From the NCBI RefSeq assembly GCF_000876655.1, contig NZ_JYCN01000018.1, forward strand, positions 27 through 64,026: a DNA stretch of 64,000 nt. The letters run 5' to 3'. A program made the translations under genes and the position numbers. The DNA is from Arthrobacter sp. SPG23 (GTDB lineage: Bacteria > Actinomycetota > Actinomycetes > Actinomycetales > Micrococcaceae). This document shows positions 8,832-17,732 of the stretch, piece by piece. Position 1 is the stretch's first letter, and each line of letters starts with the position of its first letter. Under the pieces are notes generated by a model that ran no database searches, was not told the origin of the DNA, and worked only from the letters and a program-made list of their open reading frames with translations.

Positions 8832-10065
8832 GCCAGCCGCAGACCAGCTGCCGCCCCACCGGCAGCCGGTGGTCATCGCGGCCCTCCGGACTCCCGTCCG
8901 GAAGGTCAATGGCGCCTTCAAGGAGCTCCGCGCGCATCAGCTCCTAGCCCCCGTGCTTCGGGGCCTCCTGACAGAATCCGGCCTGCCGGACCACGCTGTT
9001 TCGGACGTGGTGATCGGCAATGCCGTGGGAGGCGGCGGCAACGTGGCGCGGCTGGCTTCCCTGGAGGCCGGCCTGCCGGTCAGCGTTCCCGGCCTGACCG
9101 TGGACCGGCAGTGCGGATCCGGGCTGGACGCCATCGTGCTCGCATCGCGGCTGGTGGCAGCCGGCGGCAATGGCGCCTACCTCGCGGGCGGTGTGGAGAG
9201 CATCAGCACCGCGCCGCTGCGCGCGCACAGGTCCGCCGACGGCAGTCCCGATTTTTTCCGGCGGGCCCAGTTCGTCCCGCTCAGCTACGGCGACCCGGAC
9301 ATGGGAAACGCTGCTGAAAACGTGGCAGCCACTTTCGACATCAGCCGGGACCGGCAGGACCGGTTCGCGCTGCGGAGCCACCGCCTGGCGGTGGCGGCAG
9401 CAGCGGCAGGACGCTACATCGGCGAGACGGTGCCGCTGCAGGCCGTGTCAGGAACCGTGGCGTACGACGACGGTCCGCGGGCCAGTATGTCGGCCGCCTT
9501 GCTCTCGCGGTTCCGGCCGGCGTTCGCAGCGGGCGGCACCGTCACCGCCGGGAATTCCTGTTTCGACGCGGACGCCGCGTCCGCCGTCGTCATCACGTCC
9601 CTGCAGCGCGCGCAGGAGCTGGGCGCAGCAGACGGGCTCCTGGTGCTCGGCACCGACACCGCGGGCGTCGACCCCCGTCTTCTGGGCATGGGTGCCGCGA
9701 CGGCTGCCGGCCGCCTCCTCGCGGAGCGCGGCATTCAGGCCGCCGACATTGACCTGGTGGAATTCAACGAGGCCTTCGCCTCGCAGACGCTCGCCTGCCT
9801 GGACGCGCTCGGCATCGACCCGGAGCGGGCAAACCTCGACGGCGGTGCGCTGGCCTTGGGGCACGCGTACGGGGCCTCGGGCGCTGTTCTGGTGACGCGG
9901 CTTCTCGCGCAGGCCCGCGCAGGCACCGCGCAGACGCCCGGGAACACTGCGCAGGCGCGCGGGGCCGGACAGCTGGCGCTTGCCATGATCAGCATTGCGG
10001 GCGGTATGGGAACTGCTGCCCTCTTCCGGTACGAACGGCTGGACGGTGTCCCGCGCAGCAGCTAG
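8824..10065 (+). CDS. Thiolase-family protein (YhfS-like) with altered C-terminal catalytic residue
   Basis: The 413-residue thiolase fold has nucleophile C97 in DRQCGSGLDA, the NEAFA motif and GHAYGASG with the active-site histidine. The usual second cysteine of the C-terminal C-I/V-G-G-G motif is replaced: the stretch reads MISIAGGMG with Ser390. That cysteine normally acts as the base in Claisen condensation, so activity may be changed or limited. The start codon is TTG 8824, overlapping the upstream ligase; GTG 8869 is an alternative. Its stop shares the palindromic CTAG with the convergent bioN stop. Probable partner of the ligase in an uncharacterised acyl-CoA step near biotin uptake genes. 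Confidence 0.85.
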   Translation: MAEPAADQLPPHRQPVVIAALRTPVRKVNGAFKELRAHQLLAPVLRGLLTESGLPDHAVSDVVIGNAVGGGGNVARLASLEAGLPVSVPGLTVDRQCGSGLDAIVLASRLVAAGGNGAYLAGGVESISTAPLRAHRSADGSPDFFRRAQFVPLSYGDPDMGNAAENVAATFDISRDRQDRFALRSHRLAVAAAAAGRYIGETVPLQAVSGTVAYDDGPRASMSAALLSRFRPAFAAGGTVTAGNSCFDADAASAVVITSLQRAQELGAADGLLVLGTDTAGVDPRLLGMGAATAAGRLLAERGIQAADIDLVEFNEAFASQTLACLDALGIDPERANLDGGALALGHAYGASGAVLVTRLLAQARAGTAQTPGNTAQARGAGQLALAMISIAGGMGTAALFRYERLDGVPRSS

Positions 10066-10712
10066 CTGCTTGCCTGCCCGTCGTCGTCATCTGTCCCCGG
10101 TTCGCCGAGCCCCCGGGCGGCGAGGGCATCGCCGGTCTGGCGGGCGTAGGCCACAGTTGTGATGAAGACCGGCAGGACCAGTGCCCGCGGGTTGCGTTCG
10201 AGGCCGCGTGCCCGGGCCGAATCCCGGACGTCCGAGTATGCCCCGGCGATGAACGGAATGCTGCGGAGCATGATCGCGATGGTGAGGGCGAAGCGTTCGG
10301 GATCCGCCCCAAAGCGCCGGAACGGCACCGCAAGGGACACGACGCCGTCAAGGAGCCGTTGCATGGGCGTGGTGGCGGTCAGTATGGAAGCGGCCACCAC
10401 GCACACCAGGATGTTGAGGACGATCCGGGCCGCGACCGGGCCGCCCAGCTGCCACCACTGGAACAGTCCGACGGCCAGCAACACGGGCAGGATGGGCCGG
10501 ACAGCCTTGAACAGACGCCTCACGCCGGCACCGCTGGAGAGGAACAGGGCGCACATGAGGACCAGCGCCGCCGCGGCAACCGCCCAGTCCACCACCAGGA
10601 ACGAGGCCATCCCGCAGCCGACCACCACCAGGAACTTGAGCCAAAGCGGCGCCCGGTGGACCGGCGACGTGCCGGGAACATAATTGACCAGCAGGAAGTC
10701 GTGGCCGCTCAC
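10062..10712 (-). CDS. bioN: ECF transporter transmembrane (T) component, biotin type BioN
   Basis: The 216-residue membrane protein is the coupling subunit of an energy-coupling-factor vitamin importer. It has about five to six hydrophobic segments and, in the cytoplasmic coupling region, the two signature Ala-Arg-Gly motifs (SARARGLE near 166-173 and LAARGLGE near 197-204) that contact the ATPase. The GTG start overlaps the bioM stop (GTGA). Order bioY-bioM-bioN is an operon read leftward. The stop overlaps that of the convergent thiolase. Confidence 0.93.
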   Translation of the reverse strand: MSGHDFLLVNYVPGTSPVHRAPLWLKFLVVVGCGMASFLVVDWAVAAAALVLMCALFLSSGAGVRRLFKAVRPILPVLLAVGLFQWWQLGGPVAARIVLNILVCVVAASILTATTPMQRLLDGVVSLAVPFRRFGADPERFALTIAIMLRSIPFIAGAYSDVRDSARARGLERNPRALVLPVFITTVAYARQTGDALAARGLGEPGTDDDDGQASS

Positions 10713-11482
10713 GCGGGCTCCGCTTTGTGCGGCGCCACCGAGGCACTGACCCGCGGAGCGGCAGTGTCCACCGGCGGGAGTCCTGCTGCGGACAGCGCCC
10801 GGTAGTGGTCGACGGCGGCGTCCGCACCGCCGTCGAACACCACCCGGCCGGATTCCACCACCAGGACACGGTCCATGTCCCGGACCAGTTCGAGGTCGTG
10901 CGTGGACATCACGATCTGCTGGCTGAGGCCCGCCAGGGTCCGGCGGAGGAGTTCCCGGTTCCGCAGGTCCAGGAGGGTGGACGGTTCGTCCAGCACCAGT
11001 ACCGCGGGCTCAACGGCAAGGACAGCGGCCAGGGCCATCAGTTGCCGTTCGCCGCCGGACAGCTCGTAGATGCTTTGGTCGGCCAGCGGCATCAGCCCAA
11101 AGCGGTTGAGGATGGCCGCGGCCGCTTCCTGGCGCTCCCGCGGCTGACGGATGGACCGCCGCAGCGAGAGTTCCACGTCCTCCCGGCCGGTGGGCATCAC
11201 GAGCTGGGACAGCGGGTCCGTGAACACAAAACCGACTGTGCGGCGGACGGCACGCACGGCATGGACGGTATCGTCACCGTCAACGGTCACTGTTCCGTGG
11301 CTCGGTGCAACGAGTCCGTTCAGGAGCCGGAGGAGGGTGGACTTCCCCGATCCGTTCGCTCCGATCACGCCGACCCGCTGTTCGGTGAGGTTCAGCGAGA
11401 TTCCGTCCAGGAGGGTCTTGGGTTGCGGCCGTCCATCCACCGCAACCCGGACGTTGACTCCGTCCAGCAGGATGCTGCCCAT
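10709..11482 (-). CDS. bioM: ECF transporter ATP-binding (A) component, biotin type BioM
   Basis: ATPase of the biotin ECF importer. Starting at ATG 11482 (MGSILLDGVNVRV) gives 257 residues with Walker A GANGSGKST, the ECF-typical Q-loop region FTDPLSQLVMPT, signature ELSGGERQL and Walker B VLVLDEP. The ATG lies one base beyond the bioY stop and the stop overlaps the bioN GTG, so the three genes are tightly coupled. A longer in-frame reading would extend into bioY and is less likely. Confidence 0.93.
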   Translation of the reverse strand: MGSILLDGVNVRVAVDGRPQPKTLLDGISLNLTEQRVGVIGANGSGKSTLLRLLNGLVAPSHGTVTVDGDDTVHAVRAVRRTVGFVFTDPLSQLVMPTGREDVELSLRRSIRQPRERQEAAAAILNRFGLMPLADQSIYELSGGERQLMALAAVLAVEPAVLVLDEPSTLLDLRNRELLRRTLAGLSQQIVMSTHDLELVRDMDRVLVVESGRVVFDGGADAAVDHYRALSAAGLPPVDTAAPRVSASVAPHKAEPA

Positions 11483-11483
11483 G

Positions 11484-12173
11484 CTAGTTACGGGCTCCGC
11501 CCTTTGGGGCCGTGACCGTCCCGGGCTTCCGGACACCGGCGCGGCGGATCAGGAGATCCGGGAACGCCTTGTGCAGGGCGAGTGCGATGGTGACGGCCAG
11601 GACGTTCTTGATGATGTCGCCGGGGTAGTAGGCAAGGTCAAGGATGAACGCCTTGGAAAGGTCCAGCTTGCCGTTGACCATCATGCCCAGCACGCCCAGG
11701 CCGTGGACCACCACGATGCTTGTGGCCATGGTTGCAGCGAAGAGGAACAGCCCCCGGTGCTTCAGGGTGCGGCGGAGCACGATGGTGGTGAGCCAGCCGA
11801 CCGCAAGGGCCGCGAACGGAAAGGCGATGATGTAGCCGGCGGAGGGACCGGCGAGGATCCCCAGTCCGCTCCTGCCGCCGCTGAAGATCGGCAGGCCGGC
11901 CAGCCCCAGCAGGGTGTACAGGCCGACGGCGGCGAACGCCCGGCCGGGGCCCAACGCCAGCCCGGTCAGCATCACGGCGAGTGTCTGCAGGGTGATGGGG
12001 ACCCCAAGTCCGCCGACCGGAATGGCCGCAATGAGTGCGGAGCCGGCCACGAGGGCGGCGAAGACGGCGATGAGGCCGAGGTCCGTGGCATTCCAACGGT
12101 TCCGGGCCGGTTTGCCGCCCGGTTTACGGCCGGCACCAGCCTGGCTGGTGACGGCGTTGTCTGTCTTGGTCAT
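11484..12173 (-). CDS. bioY: Biotin transporter substrate-binding subunit BioY
   Basis: S component that binds biotin in the membrane and delivers it with BioM/BioN. The 229-residue protein has six predicted helices; BioY hallmarks are VPITLQTLAVMLTGLALGPG and LYTLLGLAGLPIFSGGRSG, with the tail region YYPGDIIKNVLA. The N-terminal about 28 residues are polar and basic. ATG 12173 is the first gene of the leftward operon. I could not identify a BirA- or BioQ-type operator in the 314-bp upstream region. Confidence 0.96.
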   Translation of the reverse strand: MTKTDNAVTSQAGAGRKPGGKPARNRWNATDLGLIAVFAALVAGSALIAAIPVGGLGVPITLQTLAVMLTGLALGPGRAFAAVGLYTLLGLAGLPIFSGGRSGLGILAGPSAGYIIAFPFAALAVGWLTTIVLRRTLKHRGLFLFAATMATSIVVVHGLGVLGMMVNGKLDLSKAFILDLAYYPGDIIKNVLAVTIALALHKAFPDLLIRRAGVRKPGTVTAPKGGARN

Positions 12174-12487
12174 GGGGAGATCCTGTCGGTGGGTGCAAGT
12201 GCTGGGCAACGGGGATAGGGAGGCAGCCTGCACGGGCCGTTTCCCTGCAATTCCGACGATACGTCTCCGGCAGCGGCCCCATTTTGTAGGGGATCCACTA
12301 ACAGCGTGCGCTGACTCTGGACGTGGTGGCCAATGAAGGCCTGGCGGGGCGCGGGGGCCGGGGTAATCCGGAAGGAGCGGTGCCGGTAGACTGGTAGAGG
12401 CCGTTCTCTCGGCCACACTGCCCCGGCCCCGCCCAGACTCCATCCGTTGTGCCGCGGCGTTCCCTGTTGTGAAAGGCCTTAGCTGCA
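12174..12487. other. Divergent intergenic region between bioY and the ABC-F gene
   Basis: A 314-bp non-coding stretch that must hold promoters for the leftward bioYMN operon and the rightward ABC-F gene. A short inverted repeat, CCCC-ATTTTGTA-GGGG (12277-12292), is AT-richer than the surroundings and could belong to the bioY promoter. No convincing -35/-10 pair, riboswitch or biotin operator was recognised. The ribosome-binding site GAAAGG (12471-12476) for the ABC-F gene is at the right end. Confidence 0.5.
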
Positions 12488-14086
12488 TTGATTACCGTCC
12501 AGGATCTCGAACTTCGCGCCGGCGCCCGCCTCCTTATGGACCAGGTGAGCTTCCGGATCGACAAGGGGGACAAGATCGGCCTTGTGGGCCGTAACGGTGC
12601 AGGCAAGACGACGCTGACCCGGGTTCTCGCCGGCGAGGGACTGCCCGCTGCCGGCAAGGTCACCCGCAGCGGTGAGATCGGTTACCTTCCCCAGGACCCG
12701 CGCACGCCGGACATGGAGCAGCTCGCACGCGACCGGATTCTGTCCGTCCGGGGCCTGGACATCGCCGTCGGCAAGCTCCGCCTGGCCCATGAAGAAATGG
12801 CCAGCGAGGACGCCGCCGTCCAGCGTAAGGCGATGAACCGCTACGACCGGCTTGAATCCGAGTTCCTGGCGGCCGGGGGTTACGCCGCTGAAGCCGAGGC
12901 AGCAGCGATCTGCTCGAACCTCGCCCTCCCGGACCGTCTGCTGAACCAGCCGCTTAAGACGCTCTCCGGCGGTCAGCGTCGCCGCGTGGAGCTCGCCCGC
13001 ATCCTCTACTCGGATGCCGAGACCATGCTCCTCGATGAGCCCACCAACCACCTCGACGCCGACTCCATCGCCTGGCTGCGCGACTTCCTGAAGAACCACC
13101 AGGGCGGCCTGATCGTGATCAGCCACGACACGGAACTGCTCGAAGCCACCGTCAACAAGGTCTTCCTGCTGGACGCCAACCGCGCCCAGATCGACTTCTA
13201 CAACATGGACTGGAAGCGCTACCTCCAGCAGCGTGAAACCGACGAACGCGCCCGCAAGCGGGAACGCGCCAACGCGGAAAAGAAGGCCCAGGTCCTGTTC
13301 GACCAGGCCAACAAGATGCGGGCGAAGGCCACCAAGGCCGTTGCCGCCCAGAACATGGCCAAGCGTGCCGAACGCCTGCTCAGCGGGCTGGAGGCTGTGC
13401 GCGAAAACGACCGCGTGGCGGCGCTGCGCTTCCCCGATCCCTCGCCCTGCGGGAAGACCCCGCTCACCGCGGACGGGCTCAGCAAGTCCTATGGCTCGCT
13501 CGAAATCTTCACCGACGTGGACCTGGCCATTGACCGCGGCTCCAAGGTTGTCATCCTGGGCCTCAACGGTGCCGGCAAAACCACACTGCTGCGAATGTTG
13601 GCCGGCGTCGACAAGCCGGACACCGGCGAAGTGATCGCCGGCCACGGGCTCAAGGTGGGCTACTACGCCCAGGAGCACGAGACGCTCGACGTCGACCGCA
13701 CGGTCCTGCAGAACATGCGTTCCTCCGCCCCGGACATGAACGACTCCGAGGTCCGCGGCATCCTGGGCTCGTTCCTGTTCTCCGGTGACGACGTCGACAA
13801 GCCTGCCGGTGTACTCTCCGGCGGCGAGAAGACCCGGCTCGCCCTGGCCACGATCGTGGCGTCCAGCGCCAACGTGCTGCTTCTCGATGAGCCCACCAAC
13901 AACCTGGACCCGGCCAGCCGCTCCGAGATCCTGGGTGCCCTGCGCAACTACACCGGCGCAGTCGTGCTGGTGAGCCACGATGAAGGGGCCGTCGAAGCCC
14001 TGAACCCTGAGCGCGTTGTCCTGCTTCCCGACGGCGTCGAGGACCACTGGAACGAAGACTACCTGGACCTGATTACGCTGGCTTAG
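12488..14086 (+). CDS. ABC-F family ATPase (ribosome-associated translation factor type)
   Basis: The 532-residue protein has two ABC domains and no membrane segment, the ABC-F layout. The first domain has Walker A GRNGAGKTT (about 35-43) and signature LSGGQRRR; the second has GLNGAGKTT and LSGGEKTR. They are joined by a charged helical linker rich in Arg/Lys/Glu (about 240-300) that in the family reaches into the ribosomal E site. Such proteins regulate translation or protect ribosomes from antibiotics; which applies here is unknown. Start is TTG 12488, 11 nt after GAAAGG. Confidence 0.9.
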   Translation: MITVQDLELRAGARLLMDQVSFRIDKGDKIGLVGRNGAGKTTLTRVLAGEGLPAAGKVTRSGEIGYLPQDPRTPDMEQLARDRILSVRGLDIAVGKLRLAHEEMASEDAAVQRKAMNRYDRLESEFLAAGGYAAEAEAAAICSNLALPDRLLNQPLKTLSGGQRRRVELARILYSDAETMLLDEPTNHLDADSIAWLRDFLKNHQGGLIVISHDTELLEATVNKVFLLDANRAQIDFYNMDWKRYLQQRETDERARKRERANAEKKAQVLFDQANKMRAKATKAVAAQNMAKRAERLLSGLEAVRENDRVAALRFPDPSPCGKTPLTADGLSKSYGSLEIFTDVDLAIDRGSKVVILGLNGAGKTTLLRMLAGVDKPDTGEVIAGHGLKVGYYAQEHETLDVDRTVLQNMRSSAPDMNDSEVRGILGSFLFSGDDVDKPAGVLSGGEKTRLALATIVASSANVLLLDEPTNNLDPASRSEILGALRNYTGAVVLVSHDEGAVEALNPERVVLLPDGVEDHWNEDYLDLITLA

Positions 14087-14166
14087 GCCGCTCGTGTCGC
14101 AGGCGTCCTGCTTGCGTCCGCTCCGTCCTTGCGTGTGTTACCTGTGCGCTCGGTGATGCCGGCGCC

Positions 14167-14646
14167 CTAGCGGACGGGCATCTCTTCTGCGCTGGTGATC
14201 TTTTGTAGCTCGTTGTAGGTGATGCTGAACATCGAGTGGTGGTCGCCTGCTCCGGCCCAGAGGAGGCTGTGGGCTTTGAGGGACTCGTCCAATAGTGTCC
14301 TGATCTTTTCCGGGTGGCCTACCGGGGCTACTCCGCCTACTTCCTGGCCGGTGTGTTCCAGGACGTAGGCGGGGGAGGCGCGGCGGATCTTTCCTGTTCC
14401 CAACCGGGCTGCTACCAGCGCCGTGTCCACCCTCGCCGCACCGCTGGCCAGGATCAGCAGGGGAGTGCCGTCGACGTCGAACACCAGGCTGTTGGTGATG
14501 GCCGCTACCTCGCAGCCGAGCGTCGCGGCCGCTGAAGCCGCCGTCGGCACTTTTGAGTCGAACACCGTCACGGTGTCCTCGGCGCCAAGAGCGGCGAGGA
14601 CGCGCTTGACGTTGGCAACCGGGCCGGGAATACCGTCAGGGCTCAT
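14167..14646 (-). CDS. YbaK/prolyl-tRNA deacylase-like protein
   Basis: The 159-residue protein of the YbaK/ProX family hydrolyses mis-charged aminoacyl-tRNAs in trans (typically Cys- or Ala-tRNAPro). Visible family features are GCEVAAITNSLVFDV, LILASGAARVDTALV and VGGVAPVGHPEKI, the last forming the conserved Gly-rich loop. ATG 14646 is preferred with AGGGG 9 nt upstream; an in-frame GTG (14649) directly abuts the SURF1 stop. It is likely co-transcribed with the SURF1 gene. Confidence 0.88.
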   Translation of the reverse strand: MSPDGIPGPVANVKRVLAALGAEDTVTVFDSKVPTAASAAATLGCEVAAITNSLVFDVDGTPLLILASGAARVDTALVAARLGTGKIRRASPAYVLEHTGQEVGGVAPVGHPEKIRTLLDESLKAHSLLWAGAGDHHSMFSITYNELQKITSAEEMPVR

Positions 14647-14649
14647 CAC

Positions 14650-15516
14650 TCAGTACCCCTGGGCATCCAGGATGGCGTCTTCCTCTTCCTCCGCCGTCGG
14701 ATGCTTGCGCTTCCGGGGCGCCGGGCGGCGCCGGTTGGCGGCCATGGCGTACTCGGGCGTACCGTCCCCGGCAGCGTCCTGGGCGTCGATCTCAGCGTTG
14801 CGTGCCTGCTGGCGCGCCGCGTAGCCGAAGCCAATGAACATCAACACACCGAAGGCGAACCACTGCAATGAGTACGACAGATGTGTTCCTTCCTCCACGG
14901 AGGGTTTCGGGAACGGGTAGGGCATGGTGGCGGCGGCCGGTGTTTCGGAGGCAAGCTGCCCGTAGGCACCCGTCAGCACAGGGTAGCCGAGCTGGGCGGC
15001 GTAGGCCGGCAGGTCGATGGAGGCGAGCTGCCCGTCGGGTGCGCCGCGCTGAAGCTCAGGCTCACCCGGCTTGAGCCGCACCACAACTGTGACGTCGCCC
15101 GACGGCGGCTCCGGAACAGAATCGGGGCGGCCGGGAGTGTCGTTCCCGATGGGGAGCCAGCCGCGGTCCACCACCACCGTCTGGCCGGTGGTAAGCCTGA
15201 AGGGAACCACCACCTCGTAGCCGGGCTGGCCGTTGAGCGGCCGGTTGCGCACCACGCGCTGGCCACCGACGTCGTACCGGCCCTTCAACTCCACCTGGGT
15301 CCACTCCTTGTCGGCGTCCAGCCGGGAGAACTGCGCTTCGGCTGCCTCGAAGGGCAAGGGAGTGGCCGAATAGTTGGACGTGACCCGGTTGATCTCCGCC
15401 AGGGTCTCGGCCCTGCGGTCCATCTGCCAGCGGCCCAGGAACACGCAGGCAGTGGCAAAGATCGCAGCCAGCAGGAGATAACCCAGCCATTTGCTGGAGA
15501 AGAGGAAGCGGTACAT
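14650..15516 (-). CDS. SURF1-family cytochrome oxidase assembly protein
   Basis: The 288-residue protein has a first transmembrane helix (about 9-29), a large periplasmic-side domain, and a second helix (about 214-234), the SURF1 topology. Family motifs include FLGRWQMDRR just after helix 1 and VVVDRGWLP mid-domain. SURF1 helps insert heme a into the oxidase of the aa3 type. A basic, acidic-ended C-terminal tail of about 55 residues is disordered-looking. The downstream deacylase and upstream Zn-knuckle gene abut it closely. Confidence 0.92.
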   Translation of the reverse strand: MYRFLFSSKWLGYLLLAAIFATACVFLGRWQMDRRAETLAEINRVTSNYSATPLPFEAAEAQFSRLDADKEWTQVELKGRYDVGGQRVVRNRPLNGQPGYEVVVPFRLTTGQTVVVDRGWLPIGNDTPGRPDSVPEPPSGDVTVVVRLKPGEPELQRGAPDGQLASIDLPAYAAQLGYPVLTGAYGQLASETPAAATMPYPFPKPSVEEGTHLSYSLQWFAFGVLMFIGFGYAARQQARNAEIDAQDAAGDGTPEYAMAANRRRPAPRKRKHPTAEEEEDAILDAQGY

Positions 15517-15777
15517 TCAGGTGTCCCTGCCCGGTGCGGTGGAAAGAGCCAGCGGCAGGGTCTCTTTCCAGAGGCCCCGGGTCTGCAGGTAGTCTTCCAG
15601 CCAGAGCCGGTGCTCCTCGCAGGCCAGCCAGGTCTTACGGCGTTCGGGCGTATGGATCTTCGGGTTGTTCCACAGCAACTGCCAGGCAGCCCCGGCCCGG
15701 CAGGCCTTCCGTGAACACATGGGTGCAGCCGTCTCGGCAGGCCCGGCGTCGCCGCCGGCCAGGTCAAAAATGTTCAT
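15517..15777 (-). CDS. Small conserved protein with predicted Cys/His metal site
   Basis: The 86-residue protein of unknown function carries CSRKAC (residues about 21-26) and, later, LACEEHRLWL, giving a C-x4-C...C-x2-H set that could bind one zinc. Related short actinobacterial proteins are, in my recollection, often labelled acetone carboxylase, which this size cannot support. The ATG overlaps the DUF3099 stop (ATGA) and its TGA abuts the SURF1 start, so it sits inside a compact operon. A link to oxidase assembly is only positional. Confidence 0.75.
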   Translation of the reverse strand: MNIFDLAGGDAGPAETAAPMCSRKACRAGAAWQLLWNNPKIHTPERRKTWLACEEHRLWLEDYLQTRGLWKETLPLALSTAPGRDT

Positions 15778-16205
15778 GAAGCTGCCCGTTCCTGGCCGTC
15801 GATATCGTCTTCGTCCTCGATGAGTTCGCCCTGGAGAATCGTGGGCCCTTCGTCCGCGACGGCTGCCCGCGTTTCCGGTGCCTCGAGCTCCGCCAGCGGG
15901 GCCGCGTCCAACAGGTAATCGCTGTGAATCTCTGCTTTGTCGCTCCCGTTGGCGATGACCACGGCAATCCACGGAAGAAACACCGCGCCGGCAATCGGCA
16001 GGACCTTGAACCAGCCATCAACAACGAACACCAGGATCAGGCAAACCATGCGGATGCCCATGGCCACGGCATATTTGATCATCCGTACGCGCATCTCTTC
16101 CGAATGCGCAGTGGCGGCATCCGTAATGCTGTGCACCTCGGCGTCACCGGAGACGGCGTCCGGTTCACCGGACGTCGAAGGTCCGGGTCGTTTTGCAAGT
16201 GTCAC
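15774..16205 (-). CDS. DUF3099 membrane protein
   Basis: The 143-residue protein has a soluble N-terminus including HSITDAATAHSEEMRVRMIK, two transmembrane helices (about 45-87) and an acidic C-terminal tail. It matches the actinobacterial DUF3099 pattern. Function is unknown; it is commonly found beside fabG. The GTG start (16205) is divergent from fabG, and its stop overlaps the downstream small gene. Confidence 0.85.
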   Translation of the reverse strand: MTLAKRPGPSTSGEPDAVSGDAEVHSITDAATAHSEEMRVRMIKYAVAMGIRMVCLILVFVVDGWFKVLPIAGAVFLPWIAVVIANGSDKAEIHSDYLLDAAPLAELEAPETRAAVADEGPTILQGELIEDEDDIDGQERAAS

Positions 16206-16211
16206 GGCTGA

Positions 16212-17072
<861 letters not shown>

Positions 17073-17125
17073 CCCTCCGCGTACTCCCTGACCCGCTCCA
17101 AACGCCCGGCCATGAAGGGACCTTT

Positions 17126-17164
17126 TGCCCATTACACGCCCCTGGTGCGGGTGTGTAATGGGCA
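17126..17164. repeat. Long inverted repeat upstream of hsp20
   Basis: Arms TGCCCATTACAC (17126-17137) and GTGTAATGGGCA (17153-17164) are perfect. Inward extension (GCCC against GGGT) gives a stem of 16 pairs with one G-U and a 7-nt loop. It lies between fabG and hsp20, 62 bp before the hsp20 ATG. There is no T-tract on either strand, so it is not a standard terminator. It is not CIRCE or HAIR. It could be an operator or an RNA hairpin in the hsp20 leader. Confidence 0.7.
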
Positions 17165-17226
17165 TACCGGCCGGTGCTGCACCCGGGCCGGCCACACACC
17201 ACGGGGAACAACACTAGGGAGCTATC

Positions 17227-17685
17227 ATGGCCGATCTCAACAAATGGACGCCGTCGGACGTTCTGGAACCCATCCGGCGTTTCCTCGACGGGGACATGAC
17301 AATGTCGTCAATCCGTGTGGAACAGTTCATGGACGGAAACACGCTCGTGGTGCGGGCAGAGGTGCCCGGCCTCGATCCCGAGAAGGACGTAGACGTCTCG
17401 GTGGCAGACGGCATGCTACACATCAAGGCCGAGCGCGAGGAAAAGACCGAGCATAAGAGCAAGACCGGCTACCGCTCGGAGTTCCGGTACGGCTCGTTCG
17501 CACGAAGTGTTTCGCTGCCCCCGGGTGCCCGGGAGGAAGACGTGACGGCATCCTACAAGGACGGCGTCCTGGAAGTTCGGGCGCCAGCGCCCGAACAGGC
17601 ACCGCAGGCAGCCGGCACGCGCAAGATCCAGATCACCACTGAGCCGGGTAACCGCCCTGACGAACCACGGCAGAACCCCGTCTAA
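17227..17685 (+). CDS. Hsp20/alpha-crystallin family small heat-shock protein
   Basis: ATP-independent holdase of 152 residues. The alpha-crystallin domain spans about 32-125, with VRAEVPGLDPEKDVDVSVAD and the GVL motif (KDGVLEVRAP). A Pro/Gly-rich C-terminal tail follows. Start ATG 17227 has AGGGAGC upstream. A 16-bp hairpin lies just before it, preceded by GGGACCTTTTGCCC (17117-17130), which weakly resembles the DevR boxes seen elsewhere in the window. In mycobacteria an Hsp20 (HspX) is a major DevR target, so this is worth testing. Confidence 0.95.
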   Translation: MADLNKWTPSDVLEPIRRFLDGDMTMSSIRVEQFMDGNTLVVRAEVPGLDPEKDVDVSVADGMLHIKAEREEKTEHKSKTGYRSEFRYGSFARSVSLPPGAREEDVTASYKDGVLEVRAPAPEQAPQAAGTRKIQITTEPGNRPDEPRQNPV

Positions 17686-17732
17686 ACCGTAGCGCGCGGC
17701 GGGCCGGACGGAAACGCCTGGACCTCCGCCCG

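Noticed and set aside
12174..12487. BirA or BioQ operator upstream of bioY
   Set aside because: I searched for palindromes of these types and found none convincing; only a weak CCCC-N8-GGGG repeat.
12479..14047. 522-codon open frame antisense to the ABC-F gene
   Set aside because: Lies entirely opposite a clearly conserved ABC-F protein; no start signal and no recognisable domain.
17126..17164. CIRCE or HAIR element for hsp20
   Set aside because: The arms (TGCCCATTACAC) do not resemble TTAGCACTC or CTTGAGT; the element is of another type.
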